Notes under the pieces: model-generated | What the model saw: the letters and a program-made list of their open reading frames with translations, nothing else | Database searches by the model: none | What the model was told of the DNA's origin: nothing | Translations under genes and position numbers: made by a program | In this document: positions 1 to 7,642 of the stretch, one piece after another | Layout: each line of letters opens with the position of its first letter | Numbering within the stretch: position 1 is the stretch's first letter | From: Eubacterium sp. | GTDB lineage: Bacteria > Bacillota_A > Clostridia > Lachnospirales > Lachnospiraceae | Assembly: GCA_024687845.1 (NCBI GenBank) | Contig: JAILEL010000053.1 | Location: 1-21,440 of the forward strand | Length of the DNA: 21,440 nucleotides | Direction: 5' to 3'

Positions 1-777
1 AATAGTTTTCATTCCCATTGGCATGACTCAGCTGAATTCATTATCACTTTGAAAAATGGAGTCACATATAAGATCAATGATGAAACATATTCTGCTTCAA
101 AAGGGGATATTCTTTTTATCTGGCCTAGGGAGATTCATGAGATTATCGCTGCACCTGATGATTCATACATCCTTCTGCAGTTTTCTTCTAATCTTATTGA
201 GAATAATACTGACATTGCAACTGCTATAAGATTCCTGAGCAAATGTCATCACCTTTCCAGGGAAAAGGAGCCGAAGCTTGTTAAGCAGGTTTCAGATTAT
301 TTATACGAGCTTCGGGACATCTATCACAGCAGTCAGTATTTTGTTGAAACAAAATGTAAGATAAAGGTTTACAACATTCTCCTGCTTCTTGGAGAATACA
401 TCATGCAGGAGCATCGTGAGCTTATCGGAAATGAAAAATTCTCAGATACTGCGTGGGGATATGTTCGTTCAGCCTGTAACTATATAGCTGAGCATTCGGA
501 TGAAGATATCTCTCAGTCTGAGGTAGCTAACGCGATTGGTATAAGTGCATTTTATTTTTCAAAGCTGTTTAAAGAATATATGCACATGACTTTCCCAGCT
601 TATCTATCCAATCTACGTGTTCAGAAGGCTATAAATCTTCTTGCAAATGAGAGAATATCTATAACCGACTGTGCCTTTGAAGCTGGTTTTCAGTCAACTA
701 CCACCTTTAATAAGATTTTCAGGGAAACAACTGGGTATACTCCAAAGGATTTCAGAAAACTCCATACCAAAAATTAA
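1..777 (+). CDS. AraC-family transcriptional regulator, 5' end cut by the window
   Basis: The frame is open from base 1, so the gene starts outside the window; the TTG at 49 is not a credible start. The 258 visible residues begin in an N-terminal cupin (HSHWHDSAEF, then a GDILFIWP turn), the effector-binding fold of AraC regulators, often specific for sugars or related small molecules. The last ~100 residues hold two helix-turn-helix motifs: DISQSEVANAIGIS followed by FSKLFKEY, and ISITDCAFEAGFQSTTTFNKIF with a TGYTPKDFR ending, the hallmark of the AraC/XylS DNA-binding domain. It acts as a cytoplasmic one-component regulator. Its target cannot be told because the upstream neighbour is not visible. 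It is convergent with the gene at 823-1215 and shares a terminator hairpin with it. The family call is firm; the ligand is unknown. Confidence 0.93.
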   Translation, partial: NSFHSHWHDSAEFIITLKNGVTYKINDETYSASKGDILFIWPREIHEIIAAPDDSYILLQFSSNLIENNTDIATAIRFLSKCHHLSREKEPKLVKQVSDYLYELRDIYHSSQYFVETKCKIKVYNILLLLGEYIMQEHRELIGNEKFSDTAWGYVRSACNYIAEHSDEDISQSEVANAIGISAFYFSKLFKEYMHMTFPAYLSNLRVQKAINLLANERISITDCAFEAGFQSTTTFNKIFRETTGYTPKDFRKLHTKN

Positions 778-782
778 AAACA

Positions 783-804
783 GCCGGTGTCCTGCGACAC
801 CGGC
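783..804. terminator. Bidirectional rho-independent terminator between convergent genes
   Basis: A perfect 9-bp stem (783-791 with 796-804, GCCGGTGTC paired with GACACCGGC) closes a CTGC loop. On the + strand it is followed by a TTAATTTT tract, serving the AraC gene. On the - strand it is followed by TGTTTTTAATTTTT, serving the gene ending at 823. Confidence 0.85.
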
Positions 805-822
805 CTTAATTTTCCCAAGAAT

Positions 823-1215
823 TTATAAATCTATAACTTCAGGTGCTGAAGTGAAAGAACTGAAGGTTGCTGTTGCATTCTGGAAATAGAATACCTCAGT
901 GTTATCATCATCCTCTGAATACATATTTCTAAGCTGTGGATATGCATCCAGCATTGAAGCCTTAGCTTCTCTTCTTTCATCCGCAATCAACTCTCCGCAT
1001 ACACGAAGCCATACACCATCCTTAAATACACAAATCTCTGCCTTTGGATTAGCATGAAGCTGTTTTGATACATCCTTAACCTTTCCAGTCTGGATATAAA
1101 GCTTTCCTTCAAAAACATGAGCTGTTCCAAATGGTCTTACTCTTGGCTGATCCCCATCAACTGTAGCAAGATAATATGTTCCTGCTTCTTTTAAAAAGTT
1201 TACCACTTTCTCCAT
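823..1215 (-). CDS. Pyridoxamine 5'-phosphate oxidase-like FMN-binding split-barrel protein
   Basis: The 130-residue length and the pattern of YYLATVDGDQPRVRPFG, then LYIQTGKVKDVSKQL, AEICVFKDGVWLRVCGEL and a C-terminal VFYFQNATATF strand match the small pyridoxamine-phosphate-oxidase-like split-barrel proteins of Firmicutes. These bind FMN or F420-type flavins and probably reduce or oxidise small molecules in the cytoplasm; the substrate of this group is mostly unknown. The ATG at 1215 has a GGGGAG ribosome binding site 7 bases upstream. It lies 32 bases downstream of the radical SAM gene, with no terminator between, so the two are probably one transcript from the promoter at 2291-2319. It is too short and lacks the C-terminal dimerisation region of true PdxH, so a vitamin B6 role is unlikely. 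Confidence 0.85.
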   Translation of the reverse strand: MEKVVNFLKEAGTYYLATVDGDQPRVRPFGTAHVFEGKLYIQTGKVKDVSKQLHANPKAEICVFKDGVWLRVCGELIADERREAKASMLDAYPQLRNMYSEDDDNTEVFYFQNATATFSSFTSAPEVIDL

Positions 1216-1247
1216 AATACTTCTCCCCTCTTATATCTATTCTTTAG

Positions 1248-2258
1248 TTACTGTTCACAGATATCTGCAGTCATTCCTGCTCTTTTCAGGATATCTCTGA
1301 AATGCTCTATCTGTGGTCTTACACGATGTGTTGAATATATTGGGAAATATTCCTGCAGTTCTTCTGGTGTTCCATCATGTATGGTTACAGTATTAGCTCC
1401 TGCAAGGAGACCGAGATACTGTCCGTCCGGAATCATTTTCTCAAGTGAGCTTGTAGTAGGCATAAGTCTGTCCGGATTCATTATTCTCATGATAGCCATC
1501 ATATTGAGTGTAAGATTAGGATCTCCCGCTGGTTCATTTGCAAAATCAGAATTCTCAGCTGGAACAAATATTGTTGTACTGTTCATCTTGAGTGGAAGAT
1601 CGTGCACAAGCTTAAGGTCACTTACAAGATCATCTATTGTCTGTCTAGGAAGACCAACAATATTTCCTGAACTTACACGATAACCTATCTCGTAAAGATC
1701 ATTGATGCAGCCAAGTCTTCTGCTGAGGCTGTCATTAGGCTTGCAGTATTTGAAAAGTTCTTCATTTGATGCCTCAAACTTGATTACATAATCTGTGGCA
1801 CCTGCATTATAAAGATCCTGATACTGCTCTCTTGAAAGGTCACCCATACAGAGAATGATTCTGAGATCTTCGTACTTTTCTTTTATCTTCTCAACAGCTG
1901 CTATAACATCTCTGATAAATGCCTTACTTGGGTTCTCTCCTGACTGAAGGAGAATAACTCTTCTTCCACATTTATAGAGATAATCCATCAGCATCTCCAT
2001 CTGGTTTGCATCCAGAGAATAATTCAGCTTCTGGGCTTTACTTCCTATTGAACAATAACGACAATGCTGTCTACATATATTTGAAATCTCTATAACACTT
2101 CTTGACTGAGCTCTGTTATCAGGAAAACATTCCTTTCTTCTGGCCTGTGCCAGTTCAAAAAGCTCATTTTCTTCACCATCTTTAAGAAGAAGCGCATCAT
2201 GAAGTATCTTGTCGGAGTAGTCCCCCTGTCTCAGCGCCTCTACAATCACATTTGACAT
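1248..2258 (-). CDS. HydE-like radical SAM protein
   Basis: This is a 336-residue radical SAM enzyme of the BioB/HydE/PylB group. The CxxxCxxC cluster motif is CRQHCRYC (Cys62, Cys66, Cys69), which binds the SAM-cleaving [4Fe-4S] cluster. It is followed by LLQSGENP, IILCMGDLSREQY, IVGLPRQTIDDL, NEPAGDPNLTL and LAGANTVTIHDGTP, the order seen in HydE, the [FeFe]-hydrogenase H-cluster maturase. Length also fits HydE (about 340-360). The ATG at 2258 is chosen over a TTG at 2279 because GGAGGGAG lies directly upstream of it and would be inside the longer version. No hydF, hydG or hydrogenase gene is in the window, so a real role in H-cluster assembly is inferred only; a PylB-like or other radical SAM role is possible. 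It heads a two-gene transcript with the FMN-binding protein. Confidence 0.8.
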   Translation of the reverse strand: MSNVIVEALRQGDYSDKILHDALLLKDGEENELFELAQARRKECFPDNRAQSRSVIEISNICRQHCRYCSIGSKAQKLNYSLDANQMEMLMDYLYKCGRRVILLQSGENPSKAFIRDVIAAVEKIKEKYEDLRIILCMGDLSREQYQDLYNAGATDYVIKFEASNEELFKYCKPNDSLSRRLGCINDLYEIGYRVSSGNIVGLPRQTIDDLVSDLKLVHDLPLKMNSTTIFVPAENSDFANEPAGDPNLTLNMMAIMRIMNPDRLMPTTSSLEKMIPDGQYLGLLAGANTVTIHDGTPEELQEYFPIYSTHRVRPQIEHFRDILKRAGMTADICEQ

Positions 2259-2290
2259 TACTAAAATCTCCCTCCGCAATATTGTACAAA

Positions 2291-2319
2291 AGTGTAACAG
2301 ATTAGGGCAAATAAGTCAA
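2291..2319 (-). promoter_or_regulatory. Predicted promoter of the hydE-like/FMN-protein operon
   Basis: On the - strand a TTGACT -35 (2314-2319) is separated by exactly 17 bases from TACACT (2291-2296). Initiation would be near 2284, giving a leader of about 26 bases that carries the GGAGGGAG ribosome binding site. The rest of the 2259-2427 gap holds a copy of the dispersed repeat, upstream of this promoter. Confidence 0.55.
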
Positions 2320-2358
2320 TTTTTATATTCATTTTCAGTAAATATATACAAGGCTTTT

Positions 2359-2380
2359 GTTACTATTCACGGTTAACTCA
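2359..2380 (+). repeat. Dispersed repeat copy 1
   Basis: An exact consensus copy with core TACTATTCACGGTTAAC at 2361-2377. It is part of a 36-base stretch (2349-2384) that is identical to 11641-11676. It sits between the stop of the Zn-ribbon FHA gene and the hydE-like promoter. Confidence 0.85.
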
Positions 2381-2427
2381 GAATTCATACAGGCAGAACT
2401 TTATTTTATATATTTTAAGTGGAAGCA

Positions 2428-2937
2428 TTAAAGATATACATCTCCATAAGTTACAAGAACGAGTTCAACCTCGCCTATATTTATGACATCTCTGTCCTTA
2501 AGGCATTCCTGTCCTTTAATCTCTTTTCCATTTATATAAACTGAGCGGTCATTTTTTGTGGGAAATATATTATAATTCATAACATCCGTTTTAGAGCTAC
2601 TACAAGTCAGCACAGCGTGTCCATTTCTTGCCACTGTGTCTTCATTTATCAAAGGAATATCCATATTCTGCTCTCTGCCAATTGTATTCTTCCCTTCATA
2701 AATTACGAACGCTTTTCCTACGCTTTTTCCTTTGGTAATCACAAGAACGCCCACACCTTTTCTTAATAATTTGTCACGATTCTCAGAATCAGAAATCTCT
2801 GTCGAAACATTCTCCTGATTCTTTCCAAAGGTATCAAATATATTATCTATATTAGTTATGTTGCCAGGACAATGTGGACAGCTTGCCAATTTGTCTGCAT
2901 CATATATATGTCCATTTTTACATTTAATAAGTTTCAT
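2428..2937 (-). CDS. Zinc-ribbon plus FHA domain protein
   Basis: The first 25 residues form a small zinc-binding module (Cys6, His10, Cys20, Cys23 in the pattern CKNGH...CPHC). This is a common N-terminus of short FHA proteins in Clostridia. After a charged linker, residues ~63-165 are an FHA fold, with IGRE (86-89) and YINGKE (134-139) as the recognisable strands. FHA domains bind phosphothreonine peptides, so the likely partner is a substrate, or the autophosphorylated part, of the kinase encoded two genes upstream. Odd point: where FHA domains normally have SRxH, this one reads ARNGH (103-107), lacking the Ser and with an extra residue, so phosphopeptide binding may be altered. The ATG follows GGGGAA at 5 bases. 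It is last in the four-gene operon, 48 bases after the LytTR-FHA gene. Confidence 0.85.
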   Translation of the reverse strand: MKLIKCKNGHIYDADKLASCPHCPGNITNIDNIFDTFGKNQENVSTEISDSENRDKLLRKGVGVLVITKGKSVGKAFVIYEGKNTIGREQNMDIPLINEDTVARNGHAVLTCSSSKTDVMNYNIFPTKNDRSVYINGKEIKGQECLKDRDVINIGEVELVLVTYGDVYL

Positions 2938-2985
2938 AATCGTTCCCCATTATGTGACAGTCGAAGTCACTAAAACATGAATATT

Positions 2986-3681
2986 TTAAACAAGCTTCAA
3001 CACTATCACATTATCACCAAGAATCAATTTTTCACCGCATCCGATTTCATAATGCTGCCCTTTTTCAAGTCGTATGTCATCTTCCACAAATGTACCATTT
3101 GCCGACATATCCATTACTTCATAAACCTTTTTATCATAATGATAAACCACACTTAAATGTTTTCTACTTATTGTCGGAAGATTAATCACTATATCTGCCA
3201 AGTCTCCACTTCTGCCAACAATGAGTTCCTTGTCAGTATATATATTCCACTGCTTGCCGGCATAAGGACCTAAAACACATTTGATAATACCAATACTGTC
3301 ATTTCTATTCCCTGCGACACTACCTTTGCTTTTATTCTGTGAAATTCCAACAGCTTTTTTGACATCATCTCTATATTTTCTGCTAATCCTAATTGCCTTA
3401 CCATTTACAATAAGCTCATCATATCTTATGCTTGATATTGCTGAAAGATTAACAAGATAGCTCTGGTGACATCGGATAAATCCCTCTGGTTCCAATACCT
3501 CCGCCAGATTGCTTATTTTGTCATTATATTCAAAAATCTCATCAGCAGTATGGATAATTAGTTTTCTGGCATTACTTTCAATATAAATAACTTCCTCGAG
3601 TGGTATTCTAATAGTTTCACCTCTCTTTAGAATACTGAGATAATTTAGGTTTGCATTCTTTTTTATATTTTTACCAACCAT
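2986..3681 (-). CDS. LytTR DNA-binding domain fused to FHA domain
   Basis: Residues ~15-110 are a LytTR DNA-binding domain: IPLEEVIYIESNARK, a conserved GFIRCHQSYLVNL (67-79) and an ISRKYRDDVKKA end. Residues ~130-231 are an FHA domain with the canonical residues present: VGRS (155-158), SRKH (172-175) and NGT (195-197). LytTR proteins normally carry a response-regulator receiver driven by a histidine kinase. Here a phosphothreonine reader replaces it, and the gene lies 14 bases after a Ser/Thr kinase gene, so the kinase is the obvious upstream signal (inference). The start is the ATG at 3681 with GAGG 8 bases upstream. It is cytoplasmic, with no membrane segment. The domain calls are strong; that FHA binding switches DNA binding is unproven. 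Confidence 0.9.
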   Translation of the reverse strand: MVGKNIKKNANLNYLSILKRGETIRIPLEEVIYIESNARKLIIHTADEIFEYNDKISNLAEVLEPEGFIRCHQSYLVNLSAISSIRYDELIVNGKAIRISRKYRDDVKKAVGISQNKSKGSVAGNRNDSIGIIKCVLGPYAGKQWNIYTDKELIVGRSGDLADIVINLPTISRKHLSVVYHYDKKVYEVMDMSANGTFVEDDIRLEKGQHYEIGCGEKLILGDNVIVLKLV

Positions 3682-3695
3682 ATTTCATACCTCAT

Positions 3696-5126
3696 TCAAT
3701 CCTGATTTAAGCGACCATCATCCTGATTTAAGCGGCCATCATCCTGATTTAAACGGCCATCATCCTGATCTGAACTTTCATCGTTTTTTTCACTATCAGT
3801 TTCTGAATATGAATCAGGTTGCGAAGTATCATCTTCAAGAAAATCTTCTGTTGTCGGATCTTCAGCTATGCTATTATCCGGTTCTGACGCTATATCATTA
3901 TTATATGTTGTTGAATCTGTAGTTTCAGTTGATGGAGATGATTCCTTTATCTCATTCTTAATTGCCGTAGTTTTTTCTTCCGTAGTCACTTCATTTTTGC
4001 TGTTATTTTTGCTGCTATCTAAACTATTACTTTTGTTCTCGCTTTTACTCTCACTTTCTACCATCTTTGACTTGTCTTCAGAAACACTTTTTTCTTCTGT
4101 AGTTGTCGTCTGAACATTCTGACTTGATTTATAATTAAACTTGTCTCTAAAATGGTAGCCTGTCATAAGCATGGTAATTAACATTGCACATATTAAAAAG
4201 CCAAGAATAAAATTATTTCTTTTTGAAACAGATTTATTCTTTCTTACAACCCTTGTCATATCATCTGTATTAGATGCATTATTTCCAAAAAGAAGAGCCT
4301 CACAAAACTGCTCCATATCACTATAACGGTCAGACTTTTTGATAGCCATTCCGCGTAATATCACATCCACCTGCCAAGGACTGAGTACTGCAGATAAGCA
4401 TTGTTCTTCTTTTGTGATATCTTGTCCAAGCTTTCCGTTTTCACTTAACCTTTCAACAGAATCTCTTGGTTTATTTCCAGTCAAAGCAAGATAAAGTGTT
4501 GCGGCAAAGGAATAAACATCAGTCCACGGACCAATCCTTCCATCACTTATACTACCATCACTATAGTACTGTTCAATGGGAGTATATCCTGATTTTACAA
4601 TAACCGTTCTCTCACTTCTTGAATTGATTCGCTGAGCCGCTCCAAAATCAATCAGATACAGCTTGTTATCTAAACCAATTATCATATTATCCGGACTAAT
4701 ATCTGAATGAATTATTCCTCGTCTATGAATTTTGGTACAGGATTTTACAACCGGGGTAACAAGTTTGATAAGATCATCCCAGGAAAATGTGCCATACTGA
4801 CTTATATACTTCCTAAGTGTTATCCCCTCCACAAAATCTTCTACAAGAAAAGCTGTATCCATTTCCTCAAAAATATCTCTAACCGCAACCAGTCCCTCAA
4901 GATAATCCACCTCTCTAAGAACATTTCCTTCTCTTAAGAATCTGTCTTTTTCATGTTCAAAATCAAGACTGGTATCAGCTGGGGAAAACTGCTTAATCGC
5001 AACACACAGTTCACTCTGTTGGTCAATTGCTTTATATGTAATTGAAAATCCTCCAGAACTAATCTGTTCTTCAATTTTGTATCTTTCATGAATAACAGTC
5101 CCTGGACTAATTACTTGTCTGCTCAC
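3696..5126 (-). CDS. Transmembrane Hanks-type Ser/Thr protein kinase with extracellular tail
   Basis: This 476-residue protein starts with a kinase domain (~16-280): glycine loop ISSGGF (22-27), ATP lysine Lys45 (VAIKQF), catalytic loop HSDISPDN (Asp142, Asn147) and metal-binding DFG (160-162). The usual HRD arginine is Ser, so it is a non-RD type. Residues ~305-324 form one membrane helix. The remaining ~150 residues would be outside the cell: they are Ser/Thr/Glu/Asp-rich, disordered, and end in a heptad repeat (RLNQDDG). No PASTA domain is present, unlike PrkC/Stk1. The start is taken as GTG at 5126, with GGAG 6 bases upstream; a TTG at 5159 would overlap the previous gene and has no site. 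It begins 16 bases after the leucine-rich gene stops, so the two are co-transcribed. Confidence 0.92.
   Translation of the reverse strand: MSRQVISPGTVIHERYKIEEQISSGGFSITYKAIDQQSELCVAIKQFSPADTSLDFEHEKDRFLREGNVLREVDYLEGLVAVRDIFEEMDTAFLVEDFVEGITLRKYISQYGTFSWDDLIKLVTPVVKSCTKIHRRGIIHSDISPDNMIIGLDNKLYLIDFGAAQRINSRSERTVIVKSGYTPIEQYYSDGSISDGRIGPWTDVYSFAATLYLALTGNKPRDSVERLSENGKLGQDITKEEQCLSAVLSPWQVDVILRGMAIKKSDRYSDMEQFCEALLFGNNASNTDDMTRVVRKNKSVSKRNNFILGFLICAMLITMLMTGYHFRDKFNYKSSQNVQTTTTEEKSVSEDKSKMVESESKSENKSNSLDSSKNNSKNEVTTEEKTTAIKNEIKESSPSTETTDSTTYNNDIASEPDNSIAEDPTTEDFLEDDTSQPDSYSETDSEKNDESSDQDDGRLNQDDGRLNQDDGRLNQD
3701..3770. repeat. 21-bp tandem repeat in the kinase C-terminus
   Basis: Three full units of 21 bases (3701-3721, 3722-3742, 3743-3763) plus a decayed partial unit. 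Unit core on the + strand is CCTGATTTAAGCGGCCATCA. The units differ by one or two substitutions and keep frame, encoding (RLNQDDG)n at the end of the kinase. Copy number can change by slippage without a frameshift. Confidence 0.9.
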
Positions 5127-5142
5127 ACTTAACTCCAAATTA

Positions 5143-7485
5143 TTATTTTGTATTAACAATAACCCCTGAATCCATTAAATATTTTTTCAAATCCTTTTGC
5201 CATTCAATATCTTTTTTAAGTTCATTAACTGTTTTCTTACTTCTAAGATCAAATGCTGCTTTTCCAACATTTTTTAATTTTTTCAAATTTTTAAAAGTAA
5301 TAACTTTTATCTTTTTATCTCCGTAAAACGCCTTAATTCCTATTTTTTCAACGTTCTTCCCCAATGTCACATTTTTAAGAGATGTACAATTAATAAATGC
5401 CCTGTCACCGATCTCATTAAGTCCCTTATCAGTAAGAACCTTAGTCAGGTTTTTGCAAGATGCAAAACTCTTATTTCCAATCACTTCTACATTTTTCCCA
5501 ATAACAACAGTTTTAAGATTCTTCATTTCCTTACAAGCATTATCATCAACCTTAGTAACTTTGAGTTTTGTCTTTCCATATTTTACAGTAGCCGGAATAG
5601 CAAGTTTCTTAATCTTATTCCTTTTACTCTTTGCAGGACCAACTAATGTAACAGAAATCTCATCATCATTTATCTCATATTTCATATTCTTATACGTGAA
5701 TGAGATACCTGCAATGTGTTCTTCTCCTGCACCTTTTACAATATGCTTTGAATTATCAGTTTTGTTATTTGAGTTGTTATTATTTATGATATTTGTATTT
5801 GAATTATCAGTTTTATTGTTTGTCGTCGTATTATTATTTGTAATATTATTCGTTACAGAATTATCAATATTAGTTATATTGTTATTTGTAGTATTGTTAG
5901 TAATGTTATTATTCGTAATATTAACTGTACCTTCATAAATGTCCTGCATTCCCTTCATGTAGGTCTGATATGTTGGAACTTCATTTTCATCGAGATATTT
6001 CTGAACCGCTCCACCAGCTAAAACACGAAAAGTGATATAATCCATTTCCAAGAATCCAAAGCCTGAAATATCTGTCATTGCTTCCGGAACAGTAAGTACG
6101 ATTTTTTCAGAATCTGCATTTGTCATAAATGCGTCATTTCCAATTTCTTCAAGTTTTTCAGGAAGTATAATCTTTGTCAAGCTGACACAATTCTTAAATG
6201 CAACTTTTCCAATATATTCCACATTTTTAGGGATGCTGATTTCCTTAAGAGATGAACACCCCCAGAAACATTGAGGATTAATAGCTATCAGAGTTTCTGG
6301 AAGTGAAATACTTTCAAGCGCTGTACATGACTGAAAGCTTGCATACGGGAGTTCTATAAGTCCAGTACCAACGGTTACTTTCTTTAATGATTTGCACTGA
6401 TAACAAATACCCGCACCGGCTTCTGTAAGTTTTTTAGGAAGTACTATTTCCTCTATCCCACTTCTTGAAAAACATAACTGTCCCATTTTTTCAAGACCTG
6501 TACCAATAGAAACACTATTTAGATTACGGCACTCAGCAAATGCATAGTCACCAATTTCTACTACAGAATCAGGAATTGTAACCGAGGAAAGCTGTGATGG
6601 TGCATCATCGTCACTTGTGCCATTTCCATAAAACGCCCATCCTGCAATCTTAGTAATATGTTGTGGTATTGAAACATTTCCAGCAGCCGCAATACCATCA
6701 ATCAGAATATCATTTATCATAACAAGATGTTGTGTACTTCTGATTCTCATATTTTCCAGCCATGCTGTTTTTCTAAAAGCTCTCTCTCCAATATATTCAA
6801 TAGATCTAGGGAATGTAATATTTTCAAGATTTATATCATAGAAAAATGCACTCTCCCCGATATATTTTACGCCTTCCGGAATTACTATTGATTTAAATCC
6901 ACTGTTATAAAAGCATTTCTGATAAATAGTATCAATTCCTCTAGGAATTATAACCTCATCATAAGTATCAATATTCTGAATTCCACATTCGAAAGGCTTG
7001 AACTTATCCGGCTCAGTTAGTGGATTATAATAACAATTATTTACAGGATATCCTATAGCTGTAACTCTATAACCATCTATTGAAGATGGAATAACAAATC
7101 TTGTTTTTTCTTCCTCTCCTTCCATATAGGTTTCAGTAGTAAAAGGGGCATTCTCATCAATCGAATGGCCTGTAATAACTATCTCATCAGAATCAATAGA
7201 GCCATCATTATATACACCATTAACCCCCAGCAGATCTGTTCTAAAAGCATAATACCAGCAGCCATCCTGAGAACGATATATCCCATCAGGAGTAGAATTC
7301 TCAGAAGCTTCTGCTGCATAAACCTGACTGATATAACCATATGTTTTTTGATTTGAATTAAAACTACAAATGCTGACCATTGCTGAAAGGCCACCATTAA
7401 GAATTCCACCAACTGCTAATGCAACTGCAGTTCCTAACAAACCAGATTTAAACAAATATGCTACATTTTTATTCTGCTTTAACAT
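5143..7485 (-). CDS. Secreted BspA-type leucine-rich repeat surface protein
   Basis: A 780-residue exported protein. A long signal peptide (basic LKQNKN, hydrophobic LLGTAVALAVGGIL, probable cleavage after VYAAEA near residue 60) is followed by LRR_5/BspA-type repeats at ~170-460. The repeats are of the form LxxIxIPxxVxxIGxxAFxxC. An Asn/Thr-rich linker of about 58 residues (522-579) and a second block of such repeats (~615-750) complete it. This family mediates adhesion or protein-protein contacts at the surface. No LPXTG motif or transmembrane tail is seen, so how it stays on the cell is unclear. The ATG at 7485 follows GGAGG by 8 bases; a TTG at 7500 would include the site itself. It is first in the operon with the Ser/Thr kinase and could be its extracellular partner or ligand-binding component (inference). 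Confidence 0.88.
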   Translation of the reverse strand: MLKQNKNVAYLFKSGLLGTAVALAVGGILNGGLSAMVSICSFNSNQKTYGYISQVYAAEASENSTPDGIYRSQDGCWYYAFRTDLLGVNGVYNDGSIDSDEIVITGHSIDENAPFTTETYMEGEEEKTRFVIPSSIDGYRVTAIGYPVNNCYYNPLTEPDKFKPFECGIQNIDTYDEVIIPRGIDTIYQKCFYNSGFKSIVIPEGVKYIGESAFFYDINLENITFPRSIEYIGERAFRKTAWLENMRIRSTQHLVMINDILIDGIAAAGNVSIPQHITKIAGWAFYGNGTSDDDAPSQLSSVTIPDSVVEIGDYAFAECRNLNSVSIGTGLEKMGQLCFSRSGIEEIVLPKKLTEAGAGICYQCKSLKKVTVGTGLIELPYASFQSCTALESISLPETLIAINPQCFWGCSSLKEISIPKNVEYIGKVAFKNCVSLTKIILPEKLEEIGNDAFMTNADSEKIVLTVPEAMTDISGFGFLEMDYITFRVLAGGAVQKYLDENEVPTYQTYMKGMQDIYEGTVNITNNNITNNTTNNNITNIDNSVTNNITNNNTTTNNKTDNSNTNIINNNNSNNKTDNSKHIVKGAGEEHIAGISFTYKNMKYEINDDEISVTLVGPAKSKRNKIKKLAIPATVKYGKTKLKVTKVDDNACKEMKNLKTVVIGKNVEVIGNKSFASCKNLTKVLTDKGLNEIGDRAFINCTSLKNVTLGKNVEKIGIKAFYGDKKIKVITFKNLKKLKNVGKAAFDLRSKKTVNELKKDIEWQKDLKKYLMDSGVIVNTK
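5755..5935. repeat. Low-complexity Asn/Thr codon tract inside the leucine-rich gene
   Basis: An AT-rich tract of degenerate AAT/AAC and ACA/ACT codons encodes the linker (NITNNN and NNKTDNS style units). It is imprecise, without a fixed DNA period, and keeps the reading frame. It probably forms a flexible extracellular spacer between the two repeat blocks. Confidence 0.7.
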
Positions 7486-7516
7486 ATCATATTCCTCCAA
7501 AATTTTAATATGTCAA

Positions 7517-7551
7517 AGGTGTGTCACTTGTTATCACCAACTGACACACCT
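7517..7551 (-). promoter_or_regulatory. Hairpin at the 5' end of the LRR-kinase operon transcript
   Basis: A perfect 10-bp stem (7517-7526 with 7542-7551, AGGTGTGTCA and TGACACACCT) has a 15-base loop. It begins within a few bases of the start point predicted from the promoter at 7556-7584. No T tract follows, so it is not a normal terminator. It may stabilise the mRNA 5' end or be a protein site. Confidence 0.55.
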
Positions 7552-7555
7552 GACT

Positions 7556-7584
7556 ATAATAATACTGAAATAATTAATTGACAG
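7556..7584 (-). promoter_or_regulatory. Predicted promoter of the LRR-kinase-LytTR/FHA operon
   Basis: On the - strand CTGTCA (7579-7584) lies 17 bases from TATTAT (7556-7561). Start would be near 7549-7551, at the foot of the hairpin. The 7501-7642 gap otherwise holds only an AT-only 7-bp inverted repeat at 7627-7645, overlapping the stop of the upstream gene, too weak to call a terminator. Confidence 0.45.
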
Positions 7585-7642
7585 AAACAACATGATAAAT
7601 GTAGCACATCATTTCTCACTTTTCCATAATAAACAAGATTTA

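Noticed and set aside
49..777. TTG at 49 as the true start of the AraC gene
   Set aside because: The frame continues to base 1 with cupin residues (HSHWHDSAEF) that belong to the same domain.
5143..7485. Leucine-rich repeat codons as a DNA repeat or CRISPR-like array
   Set aside because: The repeats are protein-level and diverged at the DNA level; there are no regular spacers.
7511..7516. Perfect TTGACA on the - strand just upstream of the LRR gene
   Set aside because: The only -10-like sequence at workable distance lies beyond the ribosome binding site, so it could not drive this gene.
7536..7544. A 9-base match to the LytTR binding pattern in the LRR operon leader hairpin
   Set aside because: LytTR sites come as direct repeats about 21-22 bases apart and no second copy is present at that spacing; a single match in this length is close to chance.
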